The position numbers and the translations under genes were made by a program. A stretch of DNA of 64,000 bases. Source: Pirellulales bacterium. GTDB taxonomy: Bacteria; Planctomycetota; Planctomycetia; Pirellulales; Lacipirellulaceae. The DNA lies in contig JAKVCC010000014.1 in the NCBI GenBank assembly GCA_022448265.1, positions 1 through 64,000 on the forward strand, written 5' to 3'. Below are positions 36,796 to 47,330 of this stretch, piece by piece. The notes under the pieces are model-generated. The model had not been told where the DNA came from and ran no database searches. It was given only the letters and a program-made list of their open reading frames with translations. Positions within the stretch are counted from its first letter, which is position 1; every line of letters starts with the position of its first letter.

Positions 36796-37162
36796 ACGTC
36801 TGCCCCGCGGTCCGCCGCTCTGTATCGAATGTCACCACGGGCACTTCGGGCATTTGGCGAGGGCTGCGGGTGCGACGGTTTTTCCGTCCTGTATAGCGCC
36901 AGGCCAACTTCAGGTGGCTGTGGCGGTCGTTCGTGCCAAACGCGGGTGCCCATTTCCTGTGGGAGTGGCAGCTGGAGCATGGGTGCTAATTCTATAGCCG
37001 TGCACATTGCGGGCAACGCCGAGTGAACTACTGCGAACGGCATAAACGCAAGCCCACGCTTGAAGGAGGCTTTGCCAGGGCACGATTGATTTGCCCAGTC
37101 GGCATAAGCCGACAGGAGTTGGCAAGCGGCCCCGATCAAGATTCCGCGGGCGCCACCTCAAT
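36796..37162. other. Intergenic region with no gene recognised
   Basis: It lies between the 57-aa gene and trkH, which converge here. Frames of 99 and 153 codons exist on the minus strand but show no domain and overlap the real genes at both ends. Confidence 0.4.
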
Positions 37163-38740
37163 TTAACGGTTTCGCCAAAAGCTGGGCGCGAAGAGTACCA
37201 GTATCGCAAACAGCTCCAGTCGGCCCAGCATCATTAAGAAGATGAACAGTAGCTTCGCGGGGGCTGAAAATGGGGCGTAATTCTTCGTGGCGCCGACTAT
37301 CCCTAAGCCGGGACCAATATTATGCAGCGTTGCCGTCACGGCACTAGCTGAGTCGACCAGTTTGTTTTCCGAAGAAAGATCTGCGCGGGTCCACGTCGAT
37401 TCCGGTTCGATGGCAACCAGGGCTAGGCAACTGCCGGCGAAAATCAGCCCAATCAGGCCGAAATATACCAGGATGTTGTGAGGCAATTCGGGGGCCGTAA
37501 TCGAATCCCCGCCCAGCCGAATATGTCGGACGACCGAAGGGTGAAAGGAATGTTCGATCTCGCGGCGAAGAATTTTGACGAACAGGATGTGGCGAATCAC
37601 TTTCATGCCACCTCCAGTGCTGCCAGCGCAGCCCCCGATGAACATCAGCATTATGAGCAGGCCTCGACCGAAATTGCTCCAACCGTCGAAGTCCTCGGTA
37701 CCAAACCCGGTCGTGGTCAGCACCGAAACGACTTGGAACAACCCATTACGAAAGGCAGTTTCGTACGGGACAGAACCCGAGATTTCCGCATCGCCTTGGA
37801 CGCGCGTTGCGGGCAAACCCATTAGCACCACCAGTAGTGTGGCCACGACGATGATTCCCGCATAGGTTCGCCATTCCGGGTCCTTCAAAAGCCTGCTGGG
37901 TTTGCCCATCAGCGAAAAATAGAGCAGCGAAAAATTAGTGCCCGCAAGAATCATAAAAATGATCACTGTGTACTCGATCGCACTGGACTGAAATCCACCG
38001 ACGCTGGCATTGAGCGTACTGAATCCACCGGTGCCCATGGTGCTGAAGGAGTGGCACAGCGCCTCGAACCAGGTCATGCTTTGGAACTTGAGTAGGATCG
38101 TCAGGAGCAACGTCAAAAAACAGTAAATGGCAGCAAAGGTCCAAGCCGTATGCTGCATGCGTTCTTGCGATCCTTCCTTCTGGGGGCCCGGCATTTCGGC
38201 ACGCATGAGCGCCTTGCCGGCAGAACCCTGGCCGAGTACCGCAACAAACAAGACGATGATGCCCAGCCCTCCCAGAAAGTGGGTGCTCGATCGCCAAAAA
38301 AGAATACAGCGGGGTACCCAGGTGGTGTTTTCAACATCAGTTAGCACTGTGGCGCCTGTCGTGCTAAATCCAGACTGGCTTTCGAACAAGCATTCTACGA
38401 TGCCCATGGGAACGTCTTCCCCGGCTTCACCACAGAACACGACATCCGCAAAGTAGAAGGGAAAAGCGCCCAATATGGTGGCCAGGACCCAGCTTAGTCC
38501 TACAACGGCCATTGCCTCTTTTCGATAGAGGGCCTCGGGGGCATCGCGGCCTAACCACCGTAGCCATAGCCCGGTCACTAAGCAGACGGCGATGGAGAAG
38601 ATCAACGCCCAAAAACCGGCGGCTTCAAACTGGCTCTGTCCGCCGAACACCGGCCAGGCCGCCGGCAGGCTAAAGGCCATCATAAGCCCTATAAGCCAGG
38701 AAACGATTCCGAGTAGCCTTGAGACAAGGCGAAGATTCAT
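37163..38740 (-). CDS. trkH: TrkH potassium uptake channel subunit
   Basis: The 525-residue membrane protein has the four pore loops of the TrkH/KtrB superfamily with their selectivity-filter glycines: SGFSTTGATVL, STMGTGGFSTL, VLTTTGFGTED and TLHNIGPGLG, set between paired membrane helices. It carries K+ into the cell, gated by the RCK protein TrkA. It is co-transcribed after trkA, overlapping its stop by four bases (38737-38740), which implies translational coupling. Confidence 0.95.
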   Translation of the reverse strand: MNLRLVSRLLGIVSWLIGLMMAFSLPAAWPVFGGQSQFEAAGFWALIFSIAVCLVTGLWLRWLGRDAPEALYRKEAMAVVGLSWVLATILGAFPFYFADVVFCGEAGEDVPMGIVECLFESQSGFSTTGATVLTDVENTTWVPRCILFWRSSTHFLGGLGIIVLFVAVLGQGSAGKALMRAEMPGPQKEGSQERMQHTAWTFAAIYCFLTLLLTILLKFQSMTWFEALCHSFSTMGTGGFSTLNASVGGFQSSAIEYTVIIFMILAGTNFSLLYFSLMGKPSRLLKDPEWRTYAGIIVVATLLVVLMGLPATRVQGDAEISGSVPYETAFRNGLFQVVSVLTTTGFGTEDFDGWSNFGRGLLIMLMFIGGCAGSTGGGMKVIRHILFVKILRREIEHSFHPSVVRHIRLGGDSITAPELPHNILVYFGLIGLIFAGSCLALVAIEPESTWTRADLSSENKLVDSASAVTATLHNIGPGLGIVGATKNYAPFSAPAKLLFIFLMMLGRLELFAILVLFAPSFWRNR

Positions 38741-40086
38741 ACCTGAGGCCCTTCGAAGATGGCTACTGTTTCTTTTGCGACGCTGTCGGCCACCAGCACC
38801 ACCACGGTGTCGCCTGCCACCAGAGAGTCGTCACCGCCGGGAACCTTGGCAAACCCTTCGCGGATGACGGCGGCAATCAGGCATTGGTCGGGCAACTCCA
38901 AGCGGGCCAGTACGTGCTCGGTGACCGGAGCGCCCTCGAGGACGTCTATTTCCAAGATGCTCAATTGCCCGCCATCGCTCAGATGCGTTTTGGACACAAC
39001 AGGGCCTGTCGTCAGGTACCCAAGTACTTGCTTGGCAACCACCTCCCGCGGGCTCACCGCGCGGTCGATTCCCAGATTTCCTACGACATGTGCATAGTCG
39101 GGGCGGCCCACCAGCGCCATGATTGTTTTGGCGCCGACGTCGCGCGCTTCCACCGAGGCCATAATGTTGTTTTCGTCTTCGCCCATGCTGGCGACGAACA
39201 CGTCGGCACTCCCGACGCGTTCCTCTTCCAAATTGGCTCGCCGCGTCGCGTCGCTATTGACCACGGTGGTGTGTTTGAGATGGCTCGCCAAAAAGTCACA
39301 CCGGTCGCGGTCTTGTTCCATTAAGACAACACCGAACCGGGGCCCTTCCAGAATACTCGCAAGGTGATAACCAGTTTCTCCCCCGCCCGCAATGACAACG
39401 CCGGTCTTGACGTTTGCGTCTGCGCAAAACAGCTCCTTTACCTCGTCGACTGCCGCCCGCTTGCCAATAATAGAGAGGCGATCGCCCGCTTCTATTTTGT
39501 CTTTAGCCCCTGCGATCCACGTTTTACTGTCGCGGCTGATCGATCCCATACGGACTCCCGCCGGCAACTTGAGTTGCTCCAGCAGTTTGCCTAGGCCCTT
39601 CTTACCTTCGCTTACGAGGACTTCATGCACCTCCAAGTCGCCACGAGCCAGATTCTCCACGGCAACCGATCCAGGATGCCGGATTCCGCGTGCTAATTCC
39701 AGCGCAGTTAGATGTTCCAAGCTAAGTAAACGATCGACGCCAAAGTGTCGTTGATAATCGAACGTACTGAGATCGCGAAATACTGGAGCGTAAACGCGCG
39801 ACACCGCGCGCTTGGCTCCCATGGCTTTTGACATGCTCGCCGCCAGGATGTTCACTTCGTCATTGCCAGTGACGGCCAGGCAAAGGTCAGCGCTGCCGAC
39901 CCCCGCTTGAAACAACACACTAGACTGGGAGGCCGATCCGGTGATACCGCGGACATCGAACGTTTCGTTGATCTGGCGGACATTCTCGGCATCTTCATCG
40001 ACAATGGTCACACTGTGCCGATGCAAACAAAGCAGCGACGCAATGGAACCTCCTACCGTACCTGCTCCCAAGACAACGATCCGCAT
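38737..40086 (-). CDS. trkA: TrkA potassium channel regulatory protein (double RCK)
   Basis: The 449-residue protein has two RCK halves. The first begins VVLGAGTVGGSIASLL with the acid IVDED that binds NAD(H), and the second begins GVVIAGGGETGYHLA. Each half ends with a TrkA-C domain, as in KGLGKLLEQLKLPAGVRM and PVTEHVLARLELPD. It sits on the cytoplasmic face of TrkH and gates potassium uptake by nucleotide binding. First gene of the trkA-trkH pair. Confidence 0.95.
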   Translation of the reverse strand: MRIVVLGAGTVGGSIASLLCLHRHSVTIVDEDAENVRQINETFDVRGITGSASQSSVLFQAGVGSADLCLAVTGNDEVNILAASMSKAMGAKRAVSRVYAPVFRDLSTFDYQRHFGVDRLLSLEHLTALELARGIRHPGSVAVENLARGDLEVHEVLVSEGKKGLGKLLEQLKLPAGVRMGSISRDSKTWIAGAKDKIEAGDRLSIIGKRAAVDEVKELFCADANVKTGVVIAGGGETGYHLASILEGPRFGVVLMEQDRDRCDFLASHLKHTTVVNSDATRRANLEEERVGSADVFVASMGEDENNIMASVEARDVGAKTIMALVGRPDYAHVVGNLGIDRAVSPREVVAKQVLGYLTTGPVVSKTHLSDGGQLSILEIDVLEGAPVTEHVLARLELPDQCLIAAVIREGFAKVPGGDDSLVAGDTVVVLVADSVAKETVAIFEGPQV

Positions 40087-40304
40087 GATTGCTCTCTATT
40101 TTCAAAATGGCAAGCTGACGATTCTAAGCGGGAGGCCCGGACTAAGGAATGGCCCAAAAGCAACTTCGGCGCTGCGAGGGCCGCAAAGTCTACATTTTCA
40201 CGCTAATCGCTCGATCCGTGTCCAGGATAGCGCGGTAGCAGGCCCCCAAGAAGTAGGCAGAAAGGGGGGGTGAAAGAGGCAGTGACGGGACGCGTTGTCC
40301 GGGG

Positions 40305-41933
40305 CTACTTGCCCGGCTCGTCTCCCGCCGCTGCTTCCTTTTTCTCCGTCTTGCGGCGGTGGTGTACCGCAATTGCTTCTTTGTGGTTCTGTTCGGTGTC
40401 GTTTAACTCGAGCATTTCCCACAGCGGAAAGCTGGCGTCGACGGCTTCGTCGGTCAAGCTCTTGTCCAGCTGGGTAAGGATAGTCGTGTACTGGTTGATA
40501 TAATCCATGATGTCCGCACCGGTCGTCGTATCGTCAATCAGTTGAGGGTAGTCGGCCAGAACCTTCGCCCACAACACGAAGCTTTCCTCGTACAGTCGCT
40601 GAGCCCCAATTAAGTCAGCCTTCTTTCGAAAAGCAAGCCAACCCTCATAGGCCAACTCGCGAGCTTTGAGTGCATTGGGAGTTTGCTCGAACTCGCAGCG
40701 GTTTTCCCAATAGGCGTAGTTCGAAACATCCCTGTTTGTGCGGGTCAGCATGACACGACTTTTGAGTTTTTGGAGTCGACTCGCGATTTTTCGCGCTTGG
40801 GCTGATTGGTTCGGACTATCTCTGGCGATTCGGTCGGCTAAGTCTTGCCAAGAGATATTTAGTCGAAGCTGTACCTCATGCAAGCCGTCTCGCAGCTCGC
40901 TGGAAAGCTCGGCTGAGGACTTTTGCATTAGAAGTTCGCGATCCTCGTCAGTCAGGGCCGCTTCGCGCTCCCGCTTGAGCTGTTCGCGAAGTCCTGGGGC
41001 AAGGGTCTTCAACTCCTGTTCGAGAGACAGCGATTCTGCTTCCAAGCGGTCCAGTCCTGCCAGTCGAATGTAGAATCCACGCGAGGATTTCAACTCGCGG
41101 TTGCCATAGCTGCGCCATAAAGCCGCCGCTTTTTTCCAGGCCATGCGGGCCTTTTCTCCGAAGATGCCTTCCGTTTCGATCGCTTCGCCGTAGTTGATTT
41201 GCGCCATTCCTGGCGAGGCATAGAAGGTGGTTGGATTTTTCTGACCCAGGCTCTTCTTTCTGTCATCTACCGCCGAGACAGCCTCCACGTACTGGAGGCC
41301 CGCCACCAACCAATTGTCGCGATTCTCACGACGAGGCGGATCCCCATCAAAGAACTTGTCATGGAAGTCATCGTCTTTCTTAAACATCTTACGGTATTGA
41401 AGGCGTTCGTCGGCTTTGCCAATCTTGTTTCCGATAAACCACCCCAATTCCGATAGTAAATACGGACTGTCGCGATTGTAAGCGGTACCCTCCTTGAGAA
41501 ACTCAATGCCCCGTTTCACATAATAAAATCGGTCGCGCACGTTGTCGAGTTCCACTGAAACGTTGTACGTCAGATTCCACGACTGAAATCGCCAGAACGA
41601 AATAAAGTAGGGTTGTAGTTTTGCCAGTTGGGTCAGGGTGGCTCGAAAGTTAGTCCAATCTTCCTTTTTTTTGTACTTGTTTGCCTTTGTCCAGAGCCAG
41701 GAGACGGCGATGCCGCGAGCGCCGAGGGTGGCCATCCGCATCGCCTCACTGGTGGGGTCGATTTCTCCAAGATTAGAGTGTCCCAGATTGTACTCGTCGC
41801 GAAGCTCCGCTAACTTTCCTCCACTTTCGTCTTGTCTTGTCTTGGGAGCTCCCAAATGCGAGAGCGGAAAAAGCAGTACGGCGATCAATGCCAGGTAAGT
41901 TACCTTCCGATAAAATGTGCCATGTTCGGTCAT
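40305..41933 (-). CDS. Membrane-anchored helical protein of an ABC module
   Basis: The 542-residue protein has one N-terminal membrane segment (ALIAVLLFPLSHLG, about residues 12-25). Predominantly helical sequence follows with WTNFRATLTQLAKLQP, FWRFQSWNLTYNVS and a Lys/Glu-rich middle, and a hydrophilic tail ends in AAAGDEPGK. TPR-like helical repeats are possible but not certain. Its ATG overlaps the stop of the ABC permease gene (ATGA at 41930-41933), so the product is coupled to it. The start at 41933 is chosen over an open frame extending 29 codons further. Function is unknown, but it should work with the transporter. Confidence 0.75.
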   Translation of the reverse strand: MTEHGTFYRKVTYLALIAVLLFPLSHLGAPKTRQDESGGKLAELRDEYNLGHSNLGEIDPTSEAMRMATLGARGIAVSWLWTKANKYKKKEDWTNFRATLTQLAKLQPYFISFWRFQSWNLTYNVSVELDNVRDRFYYVKRGIEFLKEGTAYNRDSPYLLSELGWFIGNKIGKADERLQYRKMFKKDDDFHDKFFDGDPPRRENRDNWLVAGLQYVEAVSAVDDRKKSLGQKNPTTFYASPGMAQINYGEAIETEGIFGEKARMAWKKAAALWRSYGNRELKSSRGFYIRLAGLDRLEAESLSLEQELKTLAPGLREQLKREREAALTDEDRELLMQKSSAELSSELRDGLHEVQLRLNISWQDLADRIARDSPNQSAQARKIASRLQKLKSRVMLTRTNRDVSNYAYWENRCEFEQTPNALKARELAYEGWLAFRKKADLIGAQRLYEESFVLWAKVLADYPQLIDDTTTGADIMDYINQYTTILTQLDKSLTDEAVDASFPLWEMLELNDTEQNHKEAIAVHHRRKTEKKEAAAGDEPGK

Positions 41934-43759
41934 TTGGCCACCTCGCGCGTGCGGAGCAGGAAGTACCCAATCACGGCCAACCCCACAACATAGGCCAGGC
42001 AGGTGGTCAAGTCCTGCCAAACACGGTTCGCTGGAATGTCGAATCCGGACGCAGCGAAATCGACCGTGCTAAATGCGGAGAAGTCAGGCAGGACTTGGGC
42101 TACGCTGAGCATGAATTTTTGCAAGACAAAGTCGATCCCTTCGATCAATGAAGTGCCCGGACCGGGGTCCAATTCGATCATCACGTTGTCTTGCCTTACC
42201 AATCGCACCAGGGACTCCACAGGGCCACCGCCATGCTGGGTGTCGCGTGCAACGCCTACAAAGAAGTCTCGAAAGAATCCCAGCAGAATAAAAACGACCG
42301 TGAATAGCATTGCCACTGCACCGCTCAGAAAAGCACTGCTGGCAACGCCGATGGAGATAACGATTACCATTTGTACCCAGATGCTCAGACACACCTTGGA
42401 AAAGTTGACGCCGGGCGAGCCGTCCGGAAGACTCAAATAGCAATCGGCTTTGGCAAAACCAAAATATTGGCCCCGTTCCAGACACTGGACCCAGATTTCA
42501 AGCTGGCCGTTGCTGCTGACGAAATCTTTGTACAGATCGTGTTCGGTACCATCGGGTGTGGTGAGTTTGCGGGGAATAGTCCGTTCATCAACTTTGGCAT
42601 CGACGGCAAAAAAGCTGATCGCATCACTCCGCAGGCCGGTTTCAGGATTCCGCACTTGGATGGTGCCTGAAATTGGCTGATCAATAACTCCCTTGTGTGT
42701 TCGGAAGACACGTACAATGAGCCCAAAGGGCAACGCGTCTTCGACGATCTCCGTCGCAGGGTCGTCGGCAGTCGCAATCGCAGAAACATTGTTGAATGTC
42801 CAAATGGCCGCCGCTTGGGAGTTCCCGTCGATGAAGCTGCGATAACTCCATTCGCTACCGACACTGATGCCGCGTTCTTTGAGAAGTCCTTTTCGATCGA
42901 GAAAACGAAGCTTCCCCCACTTGGGGACCCGCGCACGCATGTAGCCTTCGGCCGGGTAAACCTGAGGAGCGTCGCCACGCGGTTCAATTGCATGCACGTG
43001 GCCAAAATTACTCAATGCCGCACCATGTTTGTCAATGTCTAGTTGGACCTCATGGCGGTGATAGGCATTCTTTGACGTGTTGCCGTCATAACCAATGACT
43101 TCTTGAGACGCATTGGATACATGCTTGAGACCTGTTTCCACCCGATGCGTGTGGGAAAGCGAGCGGTGAACAAAAACATAGCTGCACACAGCCATCACCA
43201 GTAGCAAGAGCGTGCCGACGATGCTGAAGCCAAGGATTCGCCCGAGGATGAGTTCGCCTGACCGCACCGGTTTGGTGACAATCGTGTAAATCGTTTTCGT
43301 CTTAAAGTCATGCGGAAGACTGAATGCACCCAATAGGAGAGAAATCCCCAAGATGAGGTAGGTAGCAGCCGTTAAAACAAAACTAATGTAGAGTTTGGCC
43401 GGATCTTGATTGTCTGTTTTGAGAAACCAAGCGGCAAATAGCAGGATAATACCAAACACGACCAGCGCGACGACCACGCGACGCTGCCACGCTTCCTTGA
43501 TTGCCAAACGGGCTAGGGCCCACACGCGCCGCGGCGAAATTTCTGACAGCTCGCGAAATCCCTGGGCCACGACGCGATAGACGTTGTCGCCGCCGTGCAA
43601 GAAACCATGGCGGGCTGCGGAAATGCAGTAGCCCACACCCAGCGCTAACAGTCCGCAACCCAACACTACCAGCAGAAAATGCGGTAGGGTTCCCCACGAA
43701 TCATCCGCGCCCTGCAGAAGCCACTGCATATAGGGAAGTATTTCGCGTTCGAGAACCAT
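41930..43759 (-). CDS. ABC-2 type transporter permease
   Basis: The 609-residue protein has hydrophobic segments near the N-terminus (FLLVVLGCGLLALGVGYCI and a following pair), two more around residues 115-200, and three near the C-terminus. A long soluble region of some 200 residues lies between. This is the ABC-2 permease layout with a large extracytoplasmic insert. The ATPase gene is upstream on the same strand and the helical protein gene follows with a 4-base overlap. The substrate is unknown. A membrane-lipid or protein export role is a guess only. Confidence 0.8.
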   Translation of the reverse strand: MVLEREILPYMQWLLQGADDSWGTLPHFLLVVLGCGLLALGVGYCISAARHGFLHGGDNVYRVVAQGFRELSEISPRRVWALARLAIKEAWQRRVVVALVVFGIILLFAAWFLKTDNQDPAKLYISFVLTAATYLILGISLLLGAFSLPHDFKTKTIYTIVTKPVRSGELILGRILGFSIVGTLLLLVMAVCSYVFVHRSLSHTHRVETGLKHVSNASQEVIGYDGNTSKNAYHRHEVQLDIDKHGAALSNFGHVHAIEPRGDAPQVYPAEGYMRARVPKWGKLRFLDRKGLLKERGISVGSEWSYRSFIDGNSQAAAIWTFNNVSAIATADDPATEIVEDALPFGLIVRVFRTHKGVIDQPISGTIQVRNPETGLRSDAISFFAVDAKVDERTIPRKLTTPDGTEHDLYKDFVSSNGQLEIWVQCLERGQYFGFAKADCYLSLPDGSPGVNFSKVCLSIWVQMVIVISIGVASSAFLSGAVAMLFTVVFILLGFFRDFFVGVARDTQHGGGPVESLVRLVRQDNVMIELDPGPGTSLIEGIDFVLQKFMLSVAQVLPDFSAFSTVDFAASGFDIPANRVWQDLTTCLAYVVGLAVIGYFLLRTREVAK

Positions 43760-43931
43760 GGGATGGGCGAGGAGTTAGGAGCGAATGTTATAGGAGCAAG
43801 TGTGTAGGGTACGAGGGTTTTAGTGCCAAGGTTGGGAGCGACGGGCCAGGGACCAGATGTTGGGAGCGAAATATTGGGTAGCAGGGGATGCGGAATTTGC
43901 TGTGTAAATGCCGGTGGGCCGAGCTGCGGGG

Positions 43932-44843
43932 CTATTTCTTGTTGTCAGGATTTGAGACCGGCGCTGTGACCTTGGCGCGGCGGCCGGGTCGTGCTTCGCT
44001 ATCACGGACGATTCCCAAAAACAGCTCTTCCAGCGTCGTGGTTGGATTGGCCATTTCGAGTAGCTCGCCACTATGGCGGGCGATCACCTGGCTGACTTCG
44101 TTTTTGCATTCCTCAGAGAGTCCACGCGCTCGAATCTGCGTTATGTCTTCGACGGTCAAAAGCTGATCCACACGCCCGAGTTCCTTCAGTTCTCCCTGGT
44201 GCAAGATGGCGATGCGATCACAAACGTCCTGCACGTCTGCCAGCAAGTGGCTGCACATGACAATCGTCTTTCCCTCCTCTCGCAAGCGAAGGATCATATC
44301 CTTCATTTCTCTTGTGCCTATGGGATCGAGACCGCTCGTCGGTTCGTCGAGCAAAATCAAGTCGGGATTGTTCACCAGTGCCTGGGCTAAGCCGATTCGG
44401 CGCGTCATGCCCTTGGAATACTCTTGAAGTTGCCTCTTGCGCGCTTTGTCGAGGCCGACCTGTTTGATGAGCGTATCGACCCGCTCTTGCCTGGTTTCCG
44501 GCGTCATGTCAAAGAGTCGCCCGTAGAAGTCGAGCGTTTCTTCCGCATTCAGAAATCGGTAGAGATACGATTCCTCCGGCAAATAGCCAATGCGTTCGTT
44601 CTTGCCAACGTCGGTCGCCGCCTTGCCCAACACGACCGCCTCGCCAGCACTGGGAAAGAGCAATCCTAAGATTAGCTTGATCGTAGTTGTTTTTCCGGAG
44701 CCATTCGGACCTAGTAGGCCGAATATCTCACCGCGGTGCACCTCTAAGTCGAGTGCCTTGAGGGCCCGGACCTTCTGTCGCCCCCAAAAATCGCGATAAA
44801 CCTTCGAAAGCGCACGGGTTTGTATAACGGTTTCTTCGCTCAT
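43932..44843 (-). CDS. ABC transporter ATP-binding protein
   Basis: The 303-residue product has Walker [16 protein letters not shown] near residue 43, the ABC signature [16 protein letters not shown], and Walker [17 protein letters not shown]. It also shows the switch histidine in [10 protein letters not shown], and [20 protein letters not shown] typical of ABC-2 exporter ATPases. It powers the permease encoded 170 bases downstream. First gene of the three-gene module. Confidence 0.93.
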   Translation of the reverse strand: MSEETVIQTRALSKVYRDFWGRQKVRALKALDLEVHRGEIFGLLGPNGSGKTTTIKLILGLLFPSAGEAVVLGKAATDVGKNERIGYLPEESYLYRFLNAEETLDFYGRLFDMTPETRQERVDTLIKQVGLDKARKRQLQEYSKGMTRRIGLAQALVNNPDLILLDEPTSGLDPIGTREMKDMILRLREEGKTIVMCSHLLADVQDVCDRIAILHQGELKELGRVDQLLTVEDITQIRARGLSEECKNEVSQVIARHSGELLEMANPTTTLEELFLGIVRDSEARPGRRAKVTAPVSNPDNKK

Positions 44844-45688
44844 GAATAATGATCGTTAGTCATGGATAAAGAGTATTTGATGGCAAGAACAAGATGACGA
44901 CATAGCAAAAACTGGCAAGCAGTAAGCAGGAAAAAACGGGAACCCCGGGAACTGGATGGCAATGGCGGCAACTATAGGGAAGGCCCTGACGGAACAGCCA
45001 AGTGGTTAAACCCTGCGGACAGCCCAGTCGGACCCGTACGCTCAAGGGAAGCCGAGTACTCCACAGGCCCCAAAAAAACCGAGGCCCTCCGAGGACCGCA
45101 AATACCACCTTAATCGTGGTTTTCTTCACGGGCTACCCAGGCGGCGGATCGGCAGCCTGCCACAAGTGCAGTGCTGAGAACCGCTTGCAATCCTGGCTGG
45201 GACCTTTTTGCGTTTCAGGCCCAAGTATAGTAGGCAGCCCTTGCACCGACAAGCGGTCCAACCACTTGCGGCATAGGTACTAGAGAGGTGACTTCAGCGA
45301 TATCAAACCGGGTCAAAGGGGGGGCGGCGAGTAGACTGCCGACCAATGCCCACTTGCGCTCGCTCGCGAGAGCCCTTCTCAGTCGCTGCTGGACGGTGAC
45401 TGACTGGAGCCGCCATATCCTTTTGTAGGCCTGGAGGTTCCGCGTAGTCCTCGAGGATTTGCCGACTATTTTAGTCTTATCGAGCTCGGCCGGCAGCACC
45501 CATTGGCGGAGGCATACGGATGGGCAGCCAAAAAACTGCTCTTGGCGGAGAAAGCCACTTGCAATCCCAGTTGGTGTACATATGATCATGCAATCGGGGT
45601 GTGTCGAATCGTTGACCAGCTTGCCCAGCGCCGACTGGCAGCCCGAGAGACTGGCAGCCCGAAAACCAATACTTAAAACTCCCCACCC
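44844..45688. other. Long intergenic region upstream of the ABC module and comM
   Basis: About 845 bases separate divergent genes. A 124-codon minus-strand frame (45215-45589) is Arg/Leu-rich but carries no recognisable motif. A tRNA-like phrase near 45000 lacks a T-loop. A 16-bp direct repeat is present at 45633-45664. No other feature is seen. Confidence 0.4.
45633..45664. repeat. 16-bp tandem repeat, two copies
   Basis: gactggcagcccgaga is followed directly by gactggcagcccgaaa (15 of 16 identical), 24 bases before the comM start. Confidence 0.8.
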
Positions 45689-47254
45689 ATGCTCGCTGCG
45701 CTACGCACATTCTCGCTGTTGGGAATCGACTCCGAGCCCGTCGATGTCGAGGTCGATGTGTCGCCGGCCGCCATGCCCAAGGTGATCTTGGTCGGACTTC
45801 CCGAAGCAGCGGTGAGAGAGAGCATTCACCGCATCGAGCGGGCCCTAGTCAACAGCGGCTACGAACGACCCGAGAATCGAGTTGTGATCAACCTGGCTCC
45901 GGCGGAGTTGCCCAAACAGGCGGCCTCATTTGATTTGCCCATCGCGCTGGGACTGCTCGCCGCTAGCGGTCAAATAGATTCTCAACTCTTGGATCGATTC
46001 GCGGCCGTTGGGGAGTTGGCCCTGGATGGCAGCGCGCGGCCGGTCAAAGGCGCGTTGTCGATGGCCACGGCGGCCGCAGCCCAGGGAGTGGAGGGAATCG
46101 TCGTTCCTTCCCCGAACGCCCAGGAAGCGGCGGTCGTTGAAGGCCTGGAAGTGATTGCCGTAGATAGTTTGACGCAGGCTGCGGCATTTTTTTCCGGAGG
46201 GCTCCAAGTTGCACCAACTCCACCCCGGCTGGACCAGCTTTTTCAAGAGTTGGGTGGCTACGAAATGGACTTCCGGGATGTGCGGGGACAGGAGATGGCC
46301 AAGCGGGCAATTACACTCGCCGCCAGTGGGGGCCACAACCTGTTGATGATTGGGCCACCCGGTTCGGGTAAGACCATGCTCGCAAAACGGGTGCCTACGG
46401 TTTTGCCTGAGCTGCTTGCCGAAGAGTCGATCGAAACGAGCCGCATCTACAGTGCGATCGGCAAATTGCCTGCAGGAAAACCTCTCCTGGCGCGACGCCC
46501 TTTTCGATCCCCCCATCACACCATCAGCAATGCGGGGCTAGTAGGCGGCGGCTCGACTCCGACGCCTGGGGAGATCAGCCTTGCCCACAATGGGGTGTTG
46601 TTTTTGGACGAATTGCCGGAATTCAACCGCCAAACACTCGAGGTGTTGCGCCAGCCGCTGGAAGACGGAACGGTTTCGATCAGCCGGGCCTTGCGTTCGG
46701 CCGATTTCCCGGCCGATTTTATGCTGATTGCTTCCTTGAACCCGTGCCCGTGCGGCTACCGGAGTGACCCGCGACGCGACTGCCATTGCAGCGTTCCCCA
46801 AATAGAGCGCTACATGGCTAAAATCTCCGGCCCCCTTTTAGACCGCATCGATTTGCATATCGAAGTGCCCGCGCCGCGTTTCAACGAGCTATCTGCAGCG
46901 GCCGATGGCACCGACAGCGGCTCCATGCGGGAGGTGGTTGTCGCTGCCCGCCGACAGCAGGAAAAACGTTTTCGTCGGTCTTCGACTCGCACTAATGCGC
47001 AGATGACCACGCGCGAGCTTCGGGGCCACTGTTCGCTGAACGGGGCCTGTCAGGCCATGCTGGAGCAAAGCGTCGATCGCCTGGGGCTCTCGGCCCGCGC
47101 CCACGACAAGGTGCTTCGTGTCGCCCGCACAATTGCCGATGTGGATGCCAGTATCAGCTCTGACTCCAAAGGTCGCGGCGGTGACAACATCAGAGTTGAA
47201 CACATCAGCGAAGCGATCAACTATCGCATGCTCGACCGCCAATTCTGGACTTAG
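45689..47254 (+). CDS. comM: ComM/YifB family Mg-chelatase-like AAA ATPase
   Basis: The 521-residue protein has a Lon-protease-like N-terminal domain (about residues 1-170, from FSLLGIDSEPVDVEVDVS) and an AAA core with GPPGSGKTMLAKR near 223. Walker B is in VLFLDELPEFN, and NPCPCGYRSD is the CPCG zinc-like loop typical of the family. A C-terminal winged-helix part follows. ComM-type helicases help branch migration during natural transformation and recombination. It is a single gene, convergent with the helicase gene downstream. Confidence 0.9.
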   Translation: MLAALRTFSLLGIDSEPVDVEVDVSPAAMPKVILVGLPEAAVRESIHRIERALVNSGYERPENRVVINLAPAELPKQAASFDLPIALGLLAASGQIDSQLLDRFAAVGELALDGSARPVKGALSMATAAAAQGVEGIVVPSPNAQEAAVVEGLEVIAVDSLTQAAAFFSGGLQVAPTPPRLDQLFQELGGYEMDFRDVRGQEMAKRAITLAASGGHNLLMIGPPGSGKTMLAKRVPTVLPELLAEESIETSRIYSAIGKLPAGKPLLARRPFRSPHHTISNAGLVGGGSTPTPGEISLAHNGVLFLDELPEFNRQTLEVLRQPLEDGTVSISRALRSADFPADFMLIASLNPCPCGYRSDPRRDCHCSVPQIERYMAKISGPLLDRIDLHIEVPAPRFNELSAAADGTDSGSMREVVVAARRQQEKRFRRSSTRTNAQMTTRELRGHCSLNGACQAMLEQSVDRLGLSARAHDKVLRVARTIADVDASISSDSKGRGGDNIRVEHISEAINYRMLDRQFWT

Positions 47255-47330
47255 CGCATGGGGTGGATTGGTTAGTTTGGGTTGAGTGTATGGTGGCCGG
47301 GCGGCGAGGCAGCTGGCAGAATAGGTTTGT

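Noticed and set aside
44990-45080. tRNA-like phrase (gccaagtggttaaa) upstream of the ABC module
   Set aside because: No T-loop, no paired acceptor stem and no anticodon arm could be drawn.
45215-45589. 124-codon minus-strand frame
   Set aside because: No motif and no start context; it was left as intergenic.
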